From contig CAHJWN010000012.1 of NCBI GenBank assembly GCA_903642265.1, positions 1 through 64,000 on the forward strand: a DNA stretch of 64,000 nt. The letters are read 5' to 3'. Made by a program: the position numbers and the translations under genes. The notes under the pieces were generated by a model. The model did no database searches. It had not been told where the DNA came from and saw nothing but the letters and a program-made list of their open reading frames with translations. Positions 19,308-29,106 of this stretch are shown piece by piece. Numbering within the stretch: position 1 is the first letter of the stretch; each line of letters starts with the position of its first letter. This DNA comes from Acidobacteriaceae bacterium (GTDB lineage Bacteria; Acidobacteriota; Terriglobia; Terriglobales; Acidobacteriaceae).

Positions 19308-19335
19308 GCTGTCTCCGGTAGATCTGAAGCCTGCT

Positions 19336-20400
19336 CTACTTTACCGTGGAGTAAACGAGGATTGCGGCGGACTGGTCCCCGGACTGGGCCCCGGACTGGG
19401 CCCCGGACTGGGCCCCGGACTGTGGGACACCGACAAAAAGCGTGGCGATGCCGGGAACATAGAGTCCCGTCTTTGCGCCTGGCGCAGTCTTTATCGAGCC
19501 GGTGTCTGCCGGGCCTTGATTCGGCGTGATAGTGAAGGTATCCACGCTACCGCTCCCCGCGATGAGGTAGGCAGAGTTCGTTGCGGGGTTGAAGAAGAGG
19601 TCGTCTGCGCCTGCGCTGGAAAGTACGTCTGCCACCTCTTTGCCCGTCTTCGCATCGAGGACGACCAACTTTGCCGGACTGCGGCAGCCAATGAGCAGCA
19701 GACCGGACTTCTCATCGTAGGCAAGGGGCACATTATGTCCAGCCCGCTTCAAAGGCCAGTGTCCGGTAACGGTGTGGGTGCGAGCGTCAATCACTGTGAC
19801 CTCGTTGCTATCAGCGACATTCACAAAGATGCGGTGTCCCTTTGCATCCATCTCAAGGGCTTCGGGATGGGTTGCCATCGGAAGGTTCGCAAGCACTTCG
19901 AGGTTTACCGCGTCGATGACAGCGACGCTTGCCGGAGCCGATACGTCACTGCCTCCGTGCCCCACGTAGAGCGTCTTCTCTGCCGGGTCATACATCATGT
20001 CGTCGGCGTCGTCTGAGAGATTCAGCGTTTTGACGAGTTTGAAGGGCGAACCCTCGTAGACGTCAAGCGCGGCAAGGCTGCCATCGGCAACGAAGAGACG
20101 CCCGGACTCCGGCACCCATGCAAGCCCGTGCGGCTTCCCTAGGTTGGGGATGGTCTCGAGCAGCTTGCCGGAGTCTTCGTCGACAACGAAGACCTTGTGC
20201 GCGCTTGACCCGGCAATAAAGAGACGCCCCGCTTTGCCATCGTAGGCGAAATGATCGAACTTGCCTGATCCGGCAGGCAGGGCGATGGTCTTCCTAAGGG
20301 TCAAGCCAGTTGTCGATTGGGGTAGGGAACGGGTCTGGGCATTACTGGTGGATGCTCCGAGACAAAGCAGTGTAAGGACGAAAAAGCCACGTATCATCAT
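19336..20400 (-). CDS. Exported YncE-like beta-propeller protein
   Basis: A 354-residue secreted protein with a signal peptide ending near TSNAQT (about 1-22), followed by beta-propeller repeats of the YncE/cytochrome-cd1-like type (LFIAGSSAHKVFVVDEDSGKLLETIPN; IFVNVADSNEVTVIDARTHTV; LLLIGCRSPAKLVVLDAKTGKEV). Such propellers bind ligands or partners, and some relatives act as phytase-like or gluconolactonase-like enzymes; I see no diagnostic catalytic residues. The gene sits between a TonB receptor (38-bp gap) and a phosphatase. Near the C-terminus it contains a run of QSGA repeats encoded by a 12-bp DNA repeat, an apparent hot spot for length variation. Confidence 0.85.
   Translation of the reverse strand: MMIRGFFVLTLLCLGASTSNAQTRSLPQSTTGLTLRKTIALPAGSGKFDHFAYDGKAGRLFIAGSSAHKVFVVDEDSGKLLETIPNLGKPHGLAWVPESGRLFVADGSLAALDVYEGSPFKLVKTLNLSDDADDMMYDPAEKTLYVGHGGSDVSAPASVAVIDAVNLEVLANLPMATHPEALEMDAKGHRIFVNVADSNEVTVIDARTHTVTGHWPLKRAGHNVPLAYDEKSGLLLIGCRSPAKLVVLDAKTGKEVADVLSSAGADDLFFNPATNSAYLIAGSGSVDTFTITPNQGPADTGSIKTAPGAKTGLYVPGIATLFVGVPQSGAQSGAQSGAQSGDQSAAILVYSTVK
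19371..19418 (-). repeat. Four tandem 12-bp units within the YncE-like gene
   Basis: The unit ACTGGGCCCCGG (plus strand) occurs four times in a row; the copy starting at 19371 has one changed base. The period is a multiple of three, so copy number changes keep the frame and only lengthen or shorten a QSGA peptide near the C-terminus. Confidence 0.9.
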
Positions 20401-20438
20401 CGATGTTTCCTTCTGCGCTTTATGAGCCTGACCATGAG

Positions 20439-23279
20439 CTACCGACCTGCATTCAGGTTCCAGCGGATTCCACCTGAGTAGGTGGGTTTGTAGTATTCCC
20501 GCTGGGTCAGGTACTGGGGGCTGCCGTTATAGAAGCCGAAGGCCTCATTGTTCATGTTCTGGCCGGACGCGAGGGCGGTGAATCCTTTGCCGACGTAGTA
20601 GGTCGCCTGCGCATCGATCTGGGTGTGGGAGTAGAAATAGTTGTCTCCGAAAGGACCCTTCACTCCAAACGGCACAGGATTGATCCCGCTGTCCTGATAT
20701 TGGTAGGCGTAGATGTTGGCGCTGTTGTGCGAGATACCGACAGAGATCAAGGCGCGCTTGGTGGCATATGCCGGGGTTATGTTCCATGAGAATGGCGCCT
20801 GGCCAATTTAGGCGGGTGTGTCCGACCTATTGGTCAGGTTGTAGTTCTTCGAAGAGGTGTAGGCGAAGTTTGCATCGATCCGGGTATTGCCCAGGTAACC
20901 GGGGAGGAACTTCAGGTGTTGCTGGTACGCCATCTCGATGCCTTGAACAAAGGCGTGATCCCCGTTTACCTCCTGCTGAATATCGTCGCCGGCATAGGTC
21001 GTTGATAAAGGCGAGCCTGTCGCAGGTACGATCGATTGCTGAATGAAAATCGGCTTTGTTATTTGTTTGTAGAAATATCCCGCCTCGAGCATGCCTGCCG
21101 AAGGCAGGTAGCGTTCGTACAGCACGTCAAAGTCGTTTGCATGTTCCGCGACAAGCGCTGTGTTTCCTACGGTCACCTGGTCGTTGCCAGAGGTACCGCC
21201 ACCTACCGTTAGAACGGTATACGGAACCAACTGGTAAGGGTCCGGACGGGAGATGCCGCGCCCATAAACAGCACGGACGTCTGAAGCGTTGTCGATCGTA
21301 TAGCGTAGTTGCACACTGGGCAGAGGATTGATGTATGACCCGCTGCCGTGTTGTGCGACAGGCGTTGGTGACGTACCGTCTGCTGCCGTCACTACCAGGT
21401 AACCCGTATTCTGCGTCTGCGTCGCTTCAACCCGGAGGCCGGTCTGAAGATGAAACCGGCTGGTAAACTGTACCGTGTTCATGATGTAGCCTGCCGTCAC
21501 GCGCTCCTGCAGGTTGTAGTTTGCGGCGTCCGAGTTCTGGATGGTGGCGTTGGGGTCGAGCGCGAAATTGCCAGGATTCGCATTCAAGTCCGCCGTGATG
21601 GACTCGAAGCTCGTGACCTGTTGTAGGGGATAGCTGCCGCCGTAGAATTTGGGGTTAGTAAACGTTCCGAGATAGGCGGTTGCTGGCGTATTATTCAGCG
21701 AATCGTACTCTGGCGAGTACGCGTTCTGGCCTTTGTGCTCACTGCGGAACTGCGCGCCAACTTCCAGCGTAGACGCATGCGCACCGAGGTTGTAGTTCAG
21801 ACCGTACGAGCCGCTGGCTTGAAGATTCAACTGCGTCGCTTGGCCTTGCGTCAGGTCGATGGTCTTCAATTTGTAGTTCGCCAGATTGACTGCGGGGTCG
21901 CCAGCCACGGTGCAGGTAAACTGAGGCCGGTAGACGCTTGCACTTGGCGCGGGATTACAGTCGCCAGTCGCGTCCGATCCCTTGAAGGACGCGCCTGGAT
22001 TTCCTGCCGCTCCGCCGAAGCGAGAGTGCGATATAGCCACCTGGTACCTCAGGTACGACCGGGAAACAACGTGGTTGCCGCCAAGTGCCAGCTCTTCAAT
22101 CTGCAGGTTCGGCCGTCGCACGCTCGTCGTATATTTCGAATTGTCACCGGATACGAGTTGATATGCGTACTTCTGGCCATAGTCGCGGAAATTCGAGACT
22201 AAGCCATGGGCGTAAAGGCTGGAGTCTGGGGAGACATCATAATCAAGCGCTCCCGCAAATCCATAGCGGGTCCGATCGTAGAGGTACTGCTGCACATTGA
22301 TCTGATCGATCGACCGCGAGCCATCCGCGTTGAGGTCCGGAGTAGGTTCTACATCGTCGATCCCACGCTCGTTCTCGTCATAGCTATAGCCCATCTCCAA
22401 GCCAATCTTGTGACCACCGGAATCGTTTGTTGGTCCGAAACGGAAGCCGCCCAGTGCGCCAAGGGTGAACGACTGCCGCTGGTTGTCGATCGGCGTGTTT
22501 CCTGCTGTGCCTGTGACGGAAAACGTCGGCCGGTCCGAGGTCGCCTGCTTGATGCGGACGTCTACTGATCCACCGATCGCATCGCCATCCTGGTTCGCAG
22601 ACAGTGTCTTATTGATGGCCACAGAACCCACGATGCCGGCCGGAATGGTATCGAGATCGACCTGGCGGACTTGAGGGTCTGGCCCCGGGATGACGACGCC
22701 ATCAATGGTGGTGTTGCTGAGGCGCGGCTCAGTGCCTCGAATCTGCACGTACTGGCCTTCGCCTTCGTTACGCTGGAGCGTTACGCCCGGCAGGCGACCA
22801 AGAGCATCGGCCACATTGGCATTTGGCAGGCTCTGGATCTCGGCGTCGGTCTCCACGTTGAGAATATTCTCGGAAGTCCGCTGCTCGTTGATCGCTTCTG
22901 CATCGCCGGTGAGGTTCGCGCTCACTTCCACTTGCTGCTGACTTGAAGCGGCAGAGAGTATGGGACTGAGGGTTGCGGTCTGGCCGGCGACCACGTTGAC
23001 GGTTGAAGCGAAGTCCGCAAAGCCGACGTAGGTCACCTTCACGGTGTAGTTGCCGGGAGCTATGTTTGAGATGAGGAAGTCGCCCTGGCGACTTGTTACA
23101 ACAGACTTGGAGCCGGGCTGGAGAGTGATCCCAGCACCCGGCAAAACGGCGCCTGTGGCGTCCTTGACGGTACCGGTGACGGACCCGCTTCCAGTACCTT
23201 TGGGCGACTGGCTGGACGCAGAGATGGTGAAGGTTCCGCAAATCAGAAAAACGATGAGACCGATTCTGTTGAAGAGCAT
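20439..23279 (-). pseudogene. TonB-dependent receptor interrupted by one in-frame TAA
   Basis: The intact reading frame would give 946 residues plus one stop. It has a signal peptide (about 1-24), a CarboxypepD_reg-like domain (SVTGTVKDATGAVLPGAG), a plug of the Xanthomonas/Caulobacter receptor type (SLPNANVADALGRLPGVTLQR) and a barrel. Codon 824, at 20808-20810, is TAA; translation then continues in the same frame with normal receptor sequence (IGQAPFSWNITPAYATKRAL) through the last 122 residues. Without readthrough the final strands of the barrel are lost. A single base change or a sequencing error explains it; there is no frameshift. An AAGGAG site precedes the start. Downstream genes encode a propeller and a phosphatase. 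The C-terminus ends NLNAGR, without the usual terminal aromatic residue. Confidence 0.85.
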
Positions 23280-23460
23280 GAATCTCCTTGGGAGGGCAGA
23301 TGGCCACCGGCCGGCAAGTTGCAGATTGCCAGTGATGCTTTGAAAGTAGGCGCGGACTTTGACAACACGTTAACGGTCGCGTGAAACGATTTTGAGGTTG
23401 GCGTCGCACGATGCAGGGAGCGTTACTCTTACCGTTGTGGACCCAACTGCCGAGGTCGCC

Positions 23461-24171
23461 ATGCACATCCTGATCGTTGAAGATGAACCCGAAATGCTGA
23501 CTATGCTCTGCGGCGGCTTGGAGGAGCAGGGGCATACGGTGACACCTGCCTGCGACGGCAACACGGGACTTTCACTTGCAACCAGCAGATCTTTCGACGT
23601 GATCGTTCTGGACGTATTGCTGCCCGGATGCAACGGCTTCGAGGTTGCACGAACGTTGCGGGCATCGAAAGATGCGGAAAGCTGCCACACCCCAATCCTG
23701 ATGCTGACCGCCTGTGACGCTGAAGACCAGGTCATCGAGGGACTTGATCTGGGTGCGGACTACTACATGACCAAGCCGTTTTCATTTCGTGAGCTACTGG
23801 CGCGTCTTATGTCGCTTCAGCGGCAAAGCGTGATGGCGCGGAGTTGTCTGCGCGTCGACGACCTGGTCTTCGACCCTGAAAAGCAAAGCGTGAAGCGCGC
23901 CGGAACATCAATAGACCTCACGCGGACCGAACGCACCCTGCTGGCGTGCCTGCTTCGGTCGGTTGGTACGACGGTCTCGCGGCAGAGTCTAATGTCCCAA
24001 GTCTGGGGAGAAGGGAGTCGGGTGGGCAACAGCACACTCGATGCTTTCATGAATCTGCTTCGCAGCAAGGTCGACGCGCCTTACAAAAGGAAGTTGATCC
24101 AGACGACCCGCGGAGTCGGATATCGCATTCGTCCAGTGGCCGCATCGGAAGGGTGGCCGTTAAGACGATGA
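23461..24171 (+). CDS. OmpR-family response regulator
   Basis: A 236-residue DNA-binding response regulator. Receiver domain about 1-118 with acidic pocket E7-D8, phosphoacceptor D51 (VIVLDVLLPG), T83 and K105 (TKPFSF); winged-helix effector domain about 135-230 (LTRTERTLLACLL; RGVGYRIRP). I chose the ATG at 23461 because GAGG lies 5 bases upstream and the protein then begins MHILIVEDE, as expected. It overlaps its kinase gene by 4 bp (ATGA) and is divergent from the TonB receptor gene, with a 181-bp shared promoter region, so it may control that receptor-phosphatase unit (inference). Confidence 0.95.
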   Translation: MHILIVEDEPEMLTMLCGGLEEQGHTVTPACDGNTGLSLATSRSFDVIVLDVLLPGCNGFEVARTLRASKDAESCHTPILMLTACDAEDQVIEGLDLGADYYMTKPFSFRELLARLMSLQRQSVMARSCLRVDDLVFDPEKQSVKRAGTSIDLTRTERTLLACLLRSVGTTVSRQSLMSQVWGEGSRVGNSTLDAFMNLLRSKVDAPYKRKLIQTTRGVGYRIRPVAASEGWPLRR

Positions 24172-25628
24172 GACCGCTTCCCATTCGCGTCAGGTTAACT
24201 TTGCTGTACTTTATCTTCTTCGCGACGGCGGGTCTTCTGCTGAGTGCGGCTTCGTGGCTCGTTCTGCAACACAGCCTGGAATCGACTGCACAGCATGAGT
24301 TGGAAGAGCGGGCGGATGATGTCCAGGCCTTCTGCAATCGACAGTCGCCAGACCTATCGACGCAGGCACTGCGCGAGGCTCTAATGCGAGAGTACAGCAG
24401 CCAGGATGAAGGAAAGTATTTGCAGGTGATGGATGACCAGGGTACCTTCCTCTATTTCTCCGAGCGAAGATCGCTTGCCCAAGAGCTCAATCCTTTGCCA
24501 AAGTCGACGCGAGCCCCTTTACCGTTCCACGACCGTACCGGTGGGCTGCAAGTCTTTCTTCGGGCTATGCCTGTACACGGCAAGGTCTACCGGGTTGCGA
24601 ACGCGATGTCGATGAAGAGGTCGAATGCATTGCTGCGCTCATTTCTTATCGGCCTTCTCGTTCTCACGCCGGGCCTCCTTCTATTGGCCGCCGTCGCTGG
24701 TCACATGATCAGCCGGAAGGCGCTTGCTCCCGTTGCCGCGATCACAGCAGCAGCAAGAGAGATCAATGACATCAATCTCTCACGTAGGCTACCTGTAGCA
24801 GACACGAACGACGAGTTGAGCGATCTTTCAGCGACACTGAACCTGATGCTTGGGAGGATTGACAACGCGTTCAGCAGCGTTCGCGCATTCACCGCCAATG
24901 CTTCGCACGAGATGCGAACGCCACTTGCGCTGATCCGTACCCGCGTTGAGATTGCGCTCTGTTTTCCACGTACTGCAGAGCAATACCGAACCAGTTTGCT
25001 CGAGGTACAGGCATCGGCCGAGCACATGACTGCAACGCTCGACAGCCTGCTGCGCCTGGCCCGTGCAGATGCTGGAGTGGAGATTGTGCAGCTAAAGCCA
25101 GTAGACCTGACCGGCGTACTCTACCAGGTAAGCAACGAGTGGCAGGATACAGCGCAGCGGCTTAGATTGAGTTTCACCACGCATTTCTGCGACGCGCCCG
25201 TGTGGGCTGCGGGAGAGATAACCGCACTTAGCCGACTGCTTCATATCCTGATCGACAATGCATTTCGCTATACACCCGCACACGGAGCGGTTGACCTCAG
25301 GCTGACATCGTCTGAGGACACCGCGATTCTCTCTGTAGCAGATACTGGATCGGGCATCTCGCCAAAGGACCTGCCGCATATATTCGAGCGTTTCTATCGC
25401 TCTGAACAGACTGGCGCCGTGTCCAAAGCTTCGGAACGAAAGACGGGCGCGGGTCTCGGGCTCTCTTTGGCCCAGTGGATCGCGGAACAGCATAACGCGA
25501 GGTTGATTGTTGAAAGTCAGCCTGAACGAGGCTCTACCTTCTCGTTTGTGATTCGAAAGATGCAATGCGTTCGTTCCAATGATGAACTCTCCGCGACCAT
25601 GCCGATTGCCGCGTCTTTCGGGGATTGA
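24168..25628 (+). CDS. Membrane sensor histidine kinase
   Basis: A 486-residue partner kinase of the preceding regulator. TM1 about residues 10-33, periplasmic sensor about 34-155, TM2 about 156-180, HAMP linker about 180-232, HisKA with phosphoacceptor H247 (ASHEMRTPL), then HATPase with N box (LIDNAFRYTP), G1 (VADTGSGIS), F box (IFERFYR) and G2 (GAGLGLSLA), all intact. The start ATG at 24168 overlaps the regulator stop codon. The layout resembles CusS/QseC-type sensors rather than PhoR, as there is no PAS domain. The periplasmic part is about 120 residues without an obvious ligand motif, so the signal is unknown; the setting suggests phosphate or phospho-compounds. Confidence 0.95.
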   Translation: MRPLPIRVRLTLLYFIFFATAGLLLSAASWLVLQHSLESTAQHELEERADDVQAFCNRQSPDLSTQALREALMREYSSQDEGKYLQVMDDQGTFLYFSERRSLAQELNPLPKSTRAPLPFHDRTGGLQVFLRAMPVHGKVYRVANAMSMKRSNALLRSFLIGLLVLTPGLLLLAAVAGHMISRKALAPVAAITAAAREINDINLSRRLPVADTNDELSDLSATLNLMLGRIDNAFSSVRAFTANASHEMRTPLALIRTRVEIALCFPRTAEQYRTSLLEVQASAEHMTATLDSLLRLARADAGVEIVQLKPVDLTGVLYQVSNEWQDTAQRLRLSFTTHFCDAPVWAAGEITALSRLLHILIDNAFRYTPAHGAVDLRLTSSEDTAILSVADTGSGISPKDLPHIFERFYRSEQTGAVSKASERKTGAGLGLSLAQWIAEQHNARLIVESQPERGSTFSFVIRKMQCVRSNDELSATMPIAASFGD

Positions 25629-25727
25629 TTTTGCCTTGAGATCCCGATCGGAACACCTTACCGGGCGCAATCCTTATTATTGGCAAGCGCTGTCTCTGCG
25701 GGGGCTGTTGCAGCCACGAGAGTATAA

Positions 25728-25750
25728 GCCGCCGAGGGGGTATAGGCGGC
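25728..25750 (+). terminator. Weak GC-rich hairpin after the kinase gene
   Basis: A GCCGCC...GGCGGC stem with an 11-base loop about 100 bp past the kinase stop. There is no T-run after it, so intrinsic termination is doubtful. Confidence 0.3.
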
Positions 25751-25925
25751 GCGGCGACAATCCATGAGATCGTGGCGAATTACGGTGACTCTTGAGCATG
25801 CCGCCCGGAACGCGCACCGACTTTGAAGTCTAATCTGTATCTCAAAATTCCTTAACACTCTTTTCTCTATCCGCTAATGCCAGTATCCCCACCCAGGGAT
25901 GTACACACATGGTGGAGGTAATACC

Positions 25926-27656
25926 TTGAAAACTGTGTTGTACAACTCTCTTGCACTCGCAATGGCAGCTGTCTCTCTTACTGGAATCACGGCCCTTGCC
26001 GAAGAAGGCGACCGTCACGAAGCAAAGGTCAAGCACGTTCTTCTTCTCAGCGTCGATGGCATGCACGCTGTCGACTTCAAGAACTGCGCCGAAGGCCTCG
26101 CAAGCGTGAACGGTGGCGACCCCTACTGCCCCAACATCGCCGCCCTCAGCCAGACCGGCACCAACTACGTCGCCGCCAGTACTTCCAAGCCTTCTGACTC
26201 ATTTCCCGGCCTGATGTCTATCGTGTCCGGAGCAAGTCCGCGCACCATGGGCGTCTACTACGATGTCGCCTACGACCGTTCGCTCTCTGCCCCTGCGCTC
26301 ACAACTGGAAACGGTGTCGCCGCAGGTCCCTGCAGCCCGTACGGCACTCCGACCGGCACCACAACCGAGTACGAAGAAGGCATTGACATAGATCAGACCA
26401 AGCTCAACGGCGGAGCTCCTGGTGCGAGCCTTACCGATGGCGGCTTCAGGTCGATCGAATCCAAGCGTCTTCCCCGGGACCCTGCCGATGGCTGCGCACC
26501 CGTCTACCCCTGGAACTTCGTCCGGACCAACACCGTCTTCGCTGTTATCCACGACGCTGGCGGATACACAGCCTGGTCTGATAAGCACCCCGCCTACAGT
26601 TCCGTCCAAGGTCCGGGCGGCACGCTCGATGATTTCTACTCGCCTGAGATCAATTCCACAGTCATTCCACTGCCAGGCTATAAGACACCATTTGGCGAGA
26701 ACTGCGCCACTGTCCTCGATCCCGGATCCGACACTTCTTCCTGGACCAACAGCTTTCAGAACATCCGCTGCTACGACGAGATCAAGGTCCGCGCCATCCT
26801 CCACGAGATCAACGGTAAGGATCACCTTGGCCAGCGCAAGACCAAAGTTCCCACCATCTTCGGTATGAACTTTCAGGCGGTCAGTGTAGCGCAGAAGCTC
26901 ATCGAGAAGTCGAACGGCGTCACCGGCGGCTACCTTGATGCGGAGGGCACCCCAACCCCGGCACTCCTCAAGGAGATCCAGTTCATCGATGCCTCCATCG
27001 GCGAAATGGTAGCGGAGTTGAAGGAGAAAGGTCTCTACGAGAAGACGCTGGTGGTCGTGACAGCCAAGCACGGTCAATCGCCTATCGATCCCAAGCGCTA
27101 CGTCGCAGAACTCAAGACAGGTACCTCACCGGCAACGCTTCTCAGCTCTGCCGGATTGATCCCTTTCTCTGAATCCACCCTCAACCCCACCGGCATCGGT
27201 CCAACTGAAGATGACATCTCGCAGATCTGGCTCAACAACACGGGCGAGACGGCGCAGGCGGTGACCATACTTGAGGACAACCTTAACCAGGCTGGCATTT
27301 CGCAGATCTTTTACGGCAATGCGCTGTCTATCAACTACAACACGCCCGGTCTTGGCGACGGTCTCGACCCTCGTACACCGGACATCATCGTGCAGCCTAA
27401 TGTCGGCGTAACTTACAGCGGCAGTTCGAAGAAGCAGGCTGAGCACGGCGGCTTCTCTCATGATGACACCAACGTGATCCTTCTGGTCTCGAACCCGAGG
27501 ATCGCAAAGAAGACCGTTCATGCCGCTGTAGAGACCATGCAGGTGGCACCGACCATCCTCAAAGAACTTGGCCTTGATCCGGCGACTCTTGATGGTGTCC
27601 GCAAGGAGGGTACCGCTGTGCTGCCAGATATCACCTTTAAGAACTACGACTACTAA
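25926..27656 (+). CDS. Exported alkaline-phosphatase-superfamily phosphodiesterase/pyrophosphatase
   Basis: A 576-residue enzyme of the type I phosphodiesterase/nucleotide pyrophosphatase family. I chose the TTG at 25926 because GGAGG lies 7 bases upstream and it gives a clean signal peptide (KTVLYNSLALAMAAVSLTGITALA); the in-frame ATG at 25899 is less well supported. Motifs: LLLSVDGMH with metal ligand D44, a nucleophile region KPSDSFPG (probable nucleophile S92, where many relatives use Thr), VVTAKHGQSPID and AEHGGFSHDD metal-binding segments. It would release phosphate from diesters or nucleotides in the periplasm. It follows the two-component genes on the same strand after 297 bp and ends in a good terminator, so it is probably its own unit. 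Confidence 0.88.
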   Translation: MKTVLYNSLALAMAAVSLTGITALAEEGDRHEAKVKHVLLLSVDGMHAVDFKNCAEGLASVNGGDPYCPNIAALSQTGTNYVAASTSKPSDSFPGLMSIVSGASPRTMGVYYDVAYDRSLSAPALTTGNGVAAGPCSPYGTPTGTTTEYEEGIDIDQTKLNGGAPGASLTDGGFRSIESKRLPRDPADGCAPVYPWNFVRTNTVFAVIHDAGGYTAWSDKHPAYSSVQGPGGTLDDFYSPEINSTVIPLPGYKTPFGENCATVLDPGSDTSSWTNSFQNIRCYDEIKVRAILHEINGKDHLGQRKTKVPTIFGMNFQAVSVAQKLIEKSNGVTGGYLDAEGTPTPALLKEIQFIDASIGEMVAELKEKGLYEKTLVVVTAKHGQSPIDPKRYVAELKTGTSPATLLSSAGLIPFSESTLNPTGIGPTEDDISQIWLNNTGETAQAVTILEDNLNQAGISQIFYGNALSINYNTPGLGDGLDPRTPDIIVQPNVGVTYSGSSKKQAEHGGFSHDDTNVILLVSNPRIAKKTVHAAVETMQVAPTILKELGLDPATLDGVRKEGTAVLPDITFKNYDY

Positions 27657-27681
27657 TCCGAATTCGAACCTGCTTGATCTC

Positions 27682-27711
27682 AAGAGCGGACGCTTACCGG
27701 CTTCCGCTCTT
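27682..27711 (+). terminator. Intrinsic terminator after the phosphodiesterase gene
   Basis: A perfect 9-bp stem (AAGAGCGGA / TCCGCTCTT) with a 12-base loop begins 25 bp after the stop codon and is followed by TTGCTTCTC, a moderate T-run. Confidence 0.75.
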
Positions 27712-28103
27712 TTGCTTCTCACATATGAGACCTACCCACTCAGATCGACTGCGCTTGGCTAAGAGCATTGAACGCTCGCCATTCGTTGTAGATGTTTTAC
27801 GCTTGCTTGCGGGGCTCGAACCAGATGTGCGGAAACAAATACTTCTTATAAAAGCTGGCGGGCTATAGAGCGCGGTGTTCTCACTAAGGAACTCTTGCTT
27901 CGTCAGTGATTTGGGATCGTGCAGAGCGCCAGTTCAAAGGCGATGCTTCATAGAGTCAGCCGAGTATTTGGACGGTTAGCGTGACGTCGTTCGGGCTTAT
28001 ATCGCGATGGAAATTTGGCGCGATGCTGGCATGCAATCCATCGGGTGGAGTACGCAGGCGACGCGACACCTGGACCTCGATATGGAAGAAGCGACCTGGT
28101 TGC
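27712..28103. other. Intergenic region between convergent genes
   Basis: About 390 bases between the phosphodiesterase terminator and the end of the alpha/beta-hydrolase gene. No gene, RNA or repeat is supported. Confidence 0.5.
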
Positions 28104-29039
28104 TCAAAATAGAGACATCGGAGTTTGGGAAGCTGAAAGTTTCGTTTGAATCCAATCCAGGATTGCTCCGTCCTTCATCGCATCATTACGATAAGCAGCC
28201 TCGCTTGGGTAAAAGAGGTAGAGCGCGGTTGAGGGAAGTGCGCTCTTCATCTTTTGAGCAGCTTGAGGAGGTGTGGAGGGGTTGATGCTCGTCTGCTGCA
28301 AGCGAAGGGTACGCCCGTACAGCTTCGGCAGAATTACTGCGGTGTCTAAGGGTGCGATGGCATTTATAAACTTCGGCATGAGCAGGTCCGAACGCTTTGC
28401 TTCATCGACGATAGGAGATGACGCGAACCAGACTGGCCAGTCCCCCCATGGGTCAATGACGTCTACCGCGAGAAGGCGAGGATCTACACTGGCGGCCAGC
28501 AGGGCTATTGTTCCACCCGAGCCTTGACCAAAGATGCCGGTGCGCGTGGCGTCGAGATCCTGACGCGTACCGAGGTAATCGAGCATGAGCTGAATATCGT
28601 GAACAGTCTCGCTGAGGGCCTCCGGAAGTTCCGTAAGGAACGTCTCCTTCCAAGGCCGATCATGGTAACGGTCGCCGGTGAGTGCCGATGTGAAGCCTAC
28701 TGCGGCGAATCCATGCTGCGTGATGGTTCGGCACCAGGCATCGCTCTTGAAGCGGTTGGTGTCATCTGGCCAGCTGTAGAGGAAAAGAACGACTGGCGGC
28801 TTCTTTACATTCTCAGGTCGGACGATATAAACATCGATCGGATCGCCGGGGCGCCATGAGACTTGAAGCAACTCACGCGTAAATCCAACCTGCGATTGAA
28901 TGCCGCCTTCTGCGGGCTGGGCAGGCGCGAATTGTCGACGGTCAACGGTCAGCTTGTTCCACTCTTCTTTTGCGGGAACGAGCTGAGAATGAACAAAGGT
29001 CGTGGAGATAAAGAGAAGAATTAGAAGAAGATTTTTCAT
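28104..29039 (-). CDS. Exported alpha/beta-hydrolase-like protein with incomplete catalytic triad
   Basis: A 311-residue secreted protein. The start at 29039 gives a clear signal peptide (MKNLLLILLFISTTFVHSQ); an in-frame ATG at 29171 would overlap the upstream gene and is rejected. The alpha/beta-hydrolase core is visible: beta strand VVLFLYSW, helix region, and a nucleophile elbow FGQGSGGTIALLAAS with S174. Two things are odd. The residue two before the Ser is Gln rather than the usual Gly of GxSxG, and no His occurs anywhere after S174, where the catalytic His should lie. It may use another residue, be a binding protein, or be inactive. It follows the PstS-like gene by 67 bp and is probably co-transcribed with it. 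Confidence 0.75.
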   Translation of the reverse strand: MKNLLLILLFISTTFVHSQLVPAKEEWNKLTVDRRQFAPAQPAEGGIQSQVGFTRELLQVSWRPGDPIDVYIVRPENVKKPPVVLFLYSWPDDTNRFKSDAWCRTITQHGFAAVGFTSALTGDRYHDRPWKETFLTELPEALSETVHDIQLMLDYLGTRQDLDATRTGIFGQGSGGTIALLAASVDPRLLAVDVIDPWGDWPVWFASSPIVDEAKRSDLLMPKFINAIAPLDTAVILPKLYGRTLRLQQTSINPSTPPQAAQKMKSALPSTALYLFYPSEAAYRNDAMKDGAILDWIQTKLSASQTPMSLF

Positions 29040-29106
29040 AGCTATAGAAACAAGTGCGGACAGTCCAATGATGGACTGTCCGCATGATTGTTTGATGAAA
29101 GCGAGT

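Noticed and set aside
20439-20750. Separate small gene of 103 codons downstream of the receptor
   Set aside because: It is in the same frame as the interrupted receptor and its sequence is the receptor C-terminus; the coding sequence also continues upstream of this ATG back to the TAA.
26199-27077. Minus-strand open frame of 292 codons
   Set aside because: Antisense to the phosphodiesterase gene, which has signal peptide and metal-binding motifs; the antisense product shows no family features.
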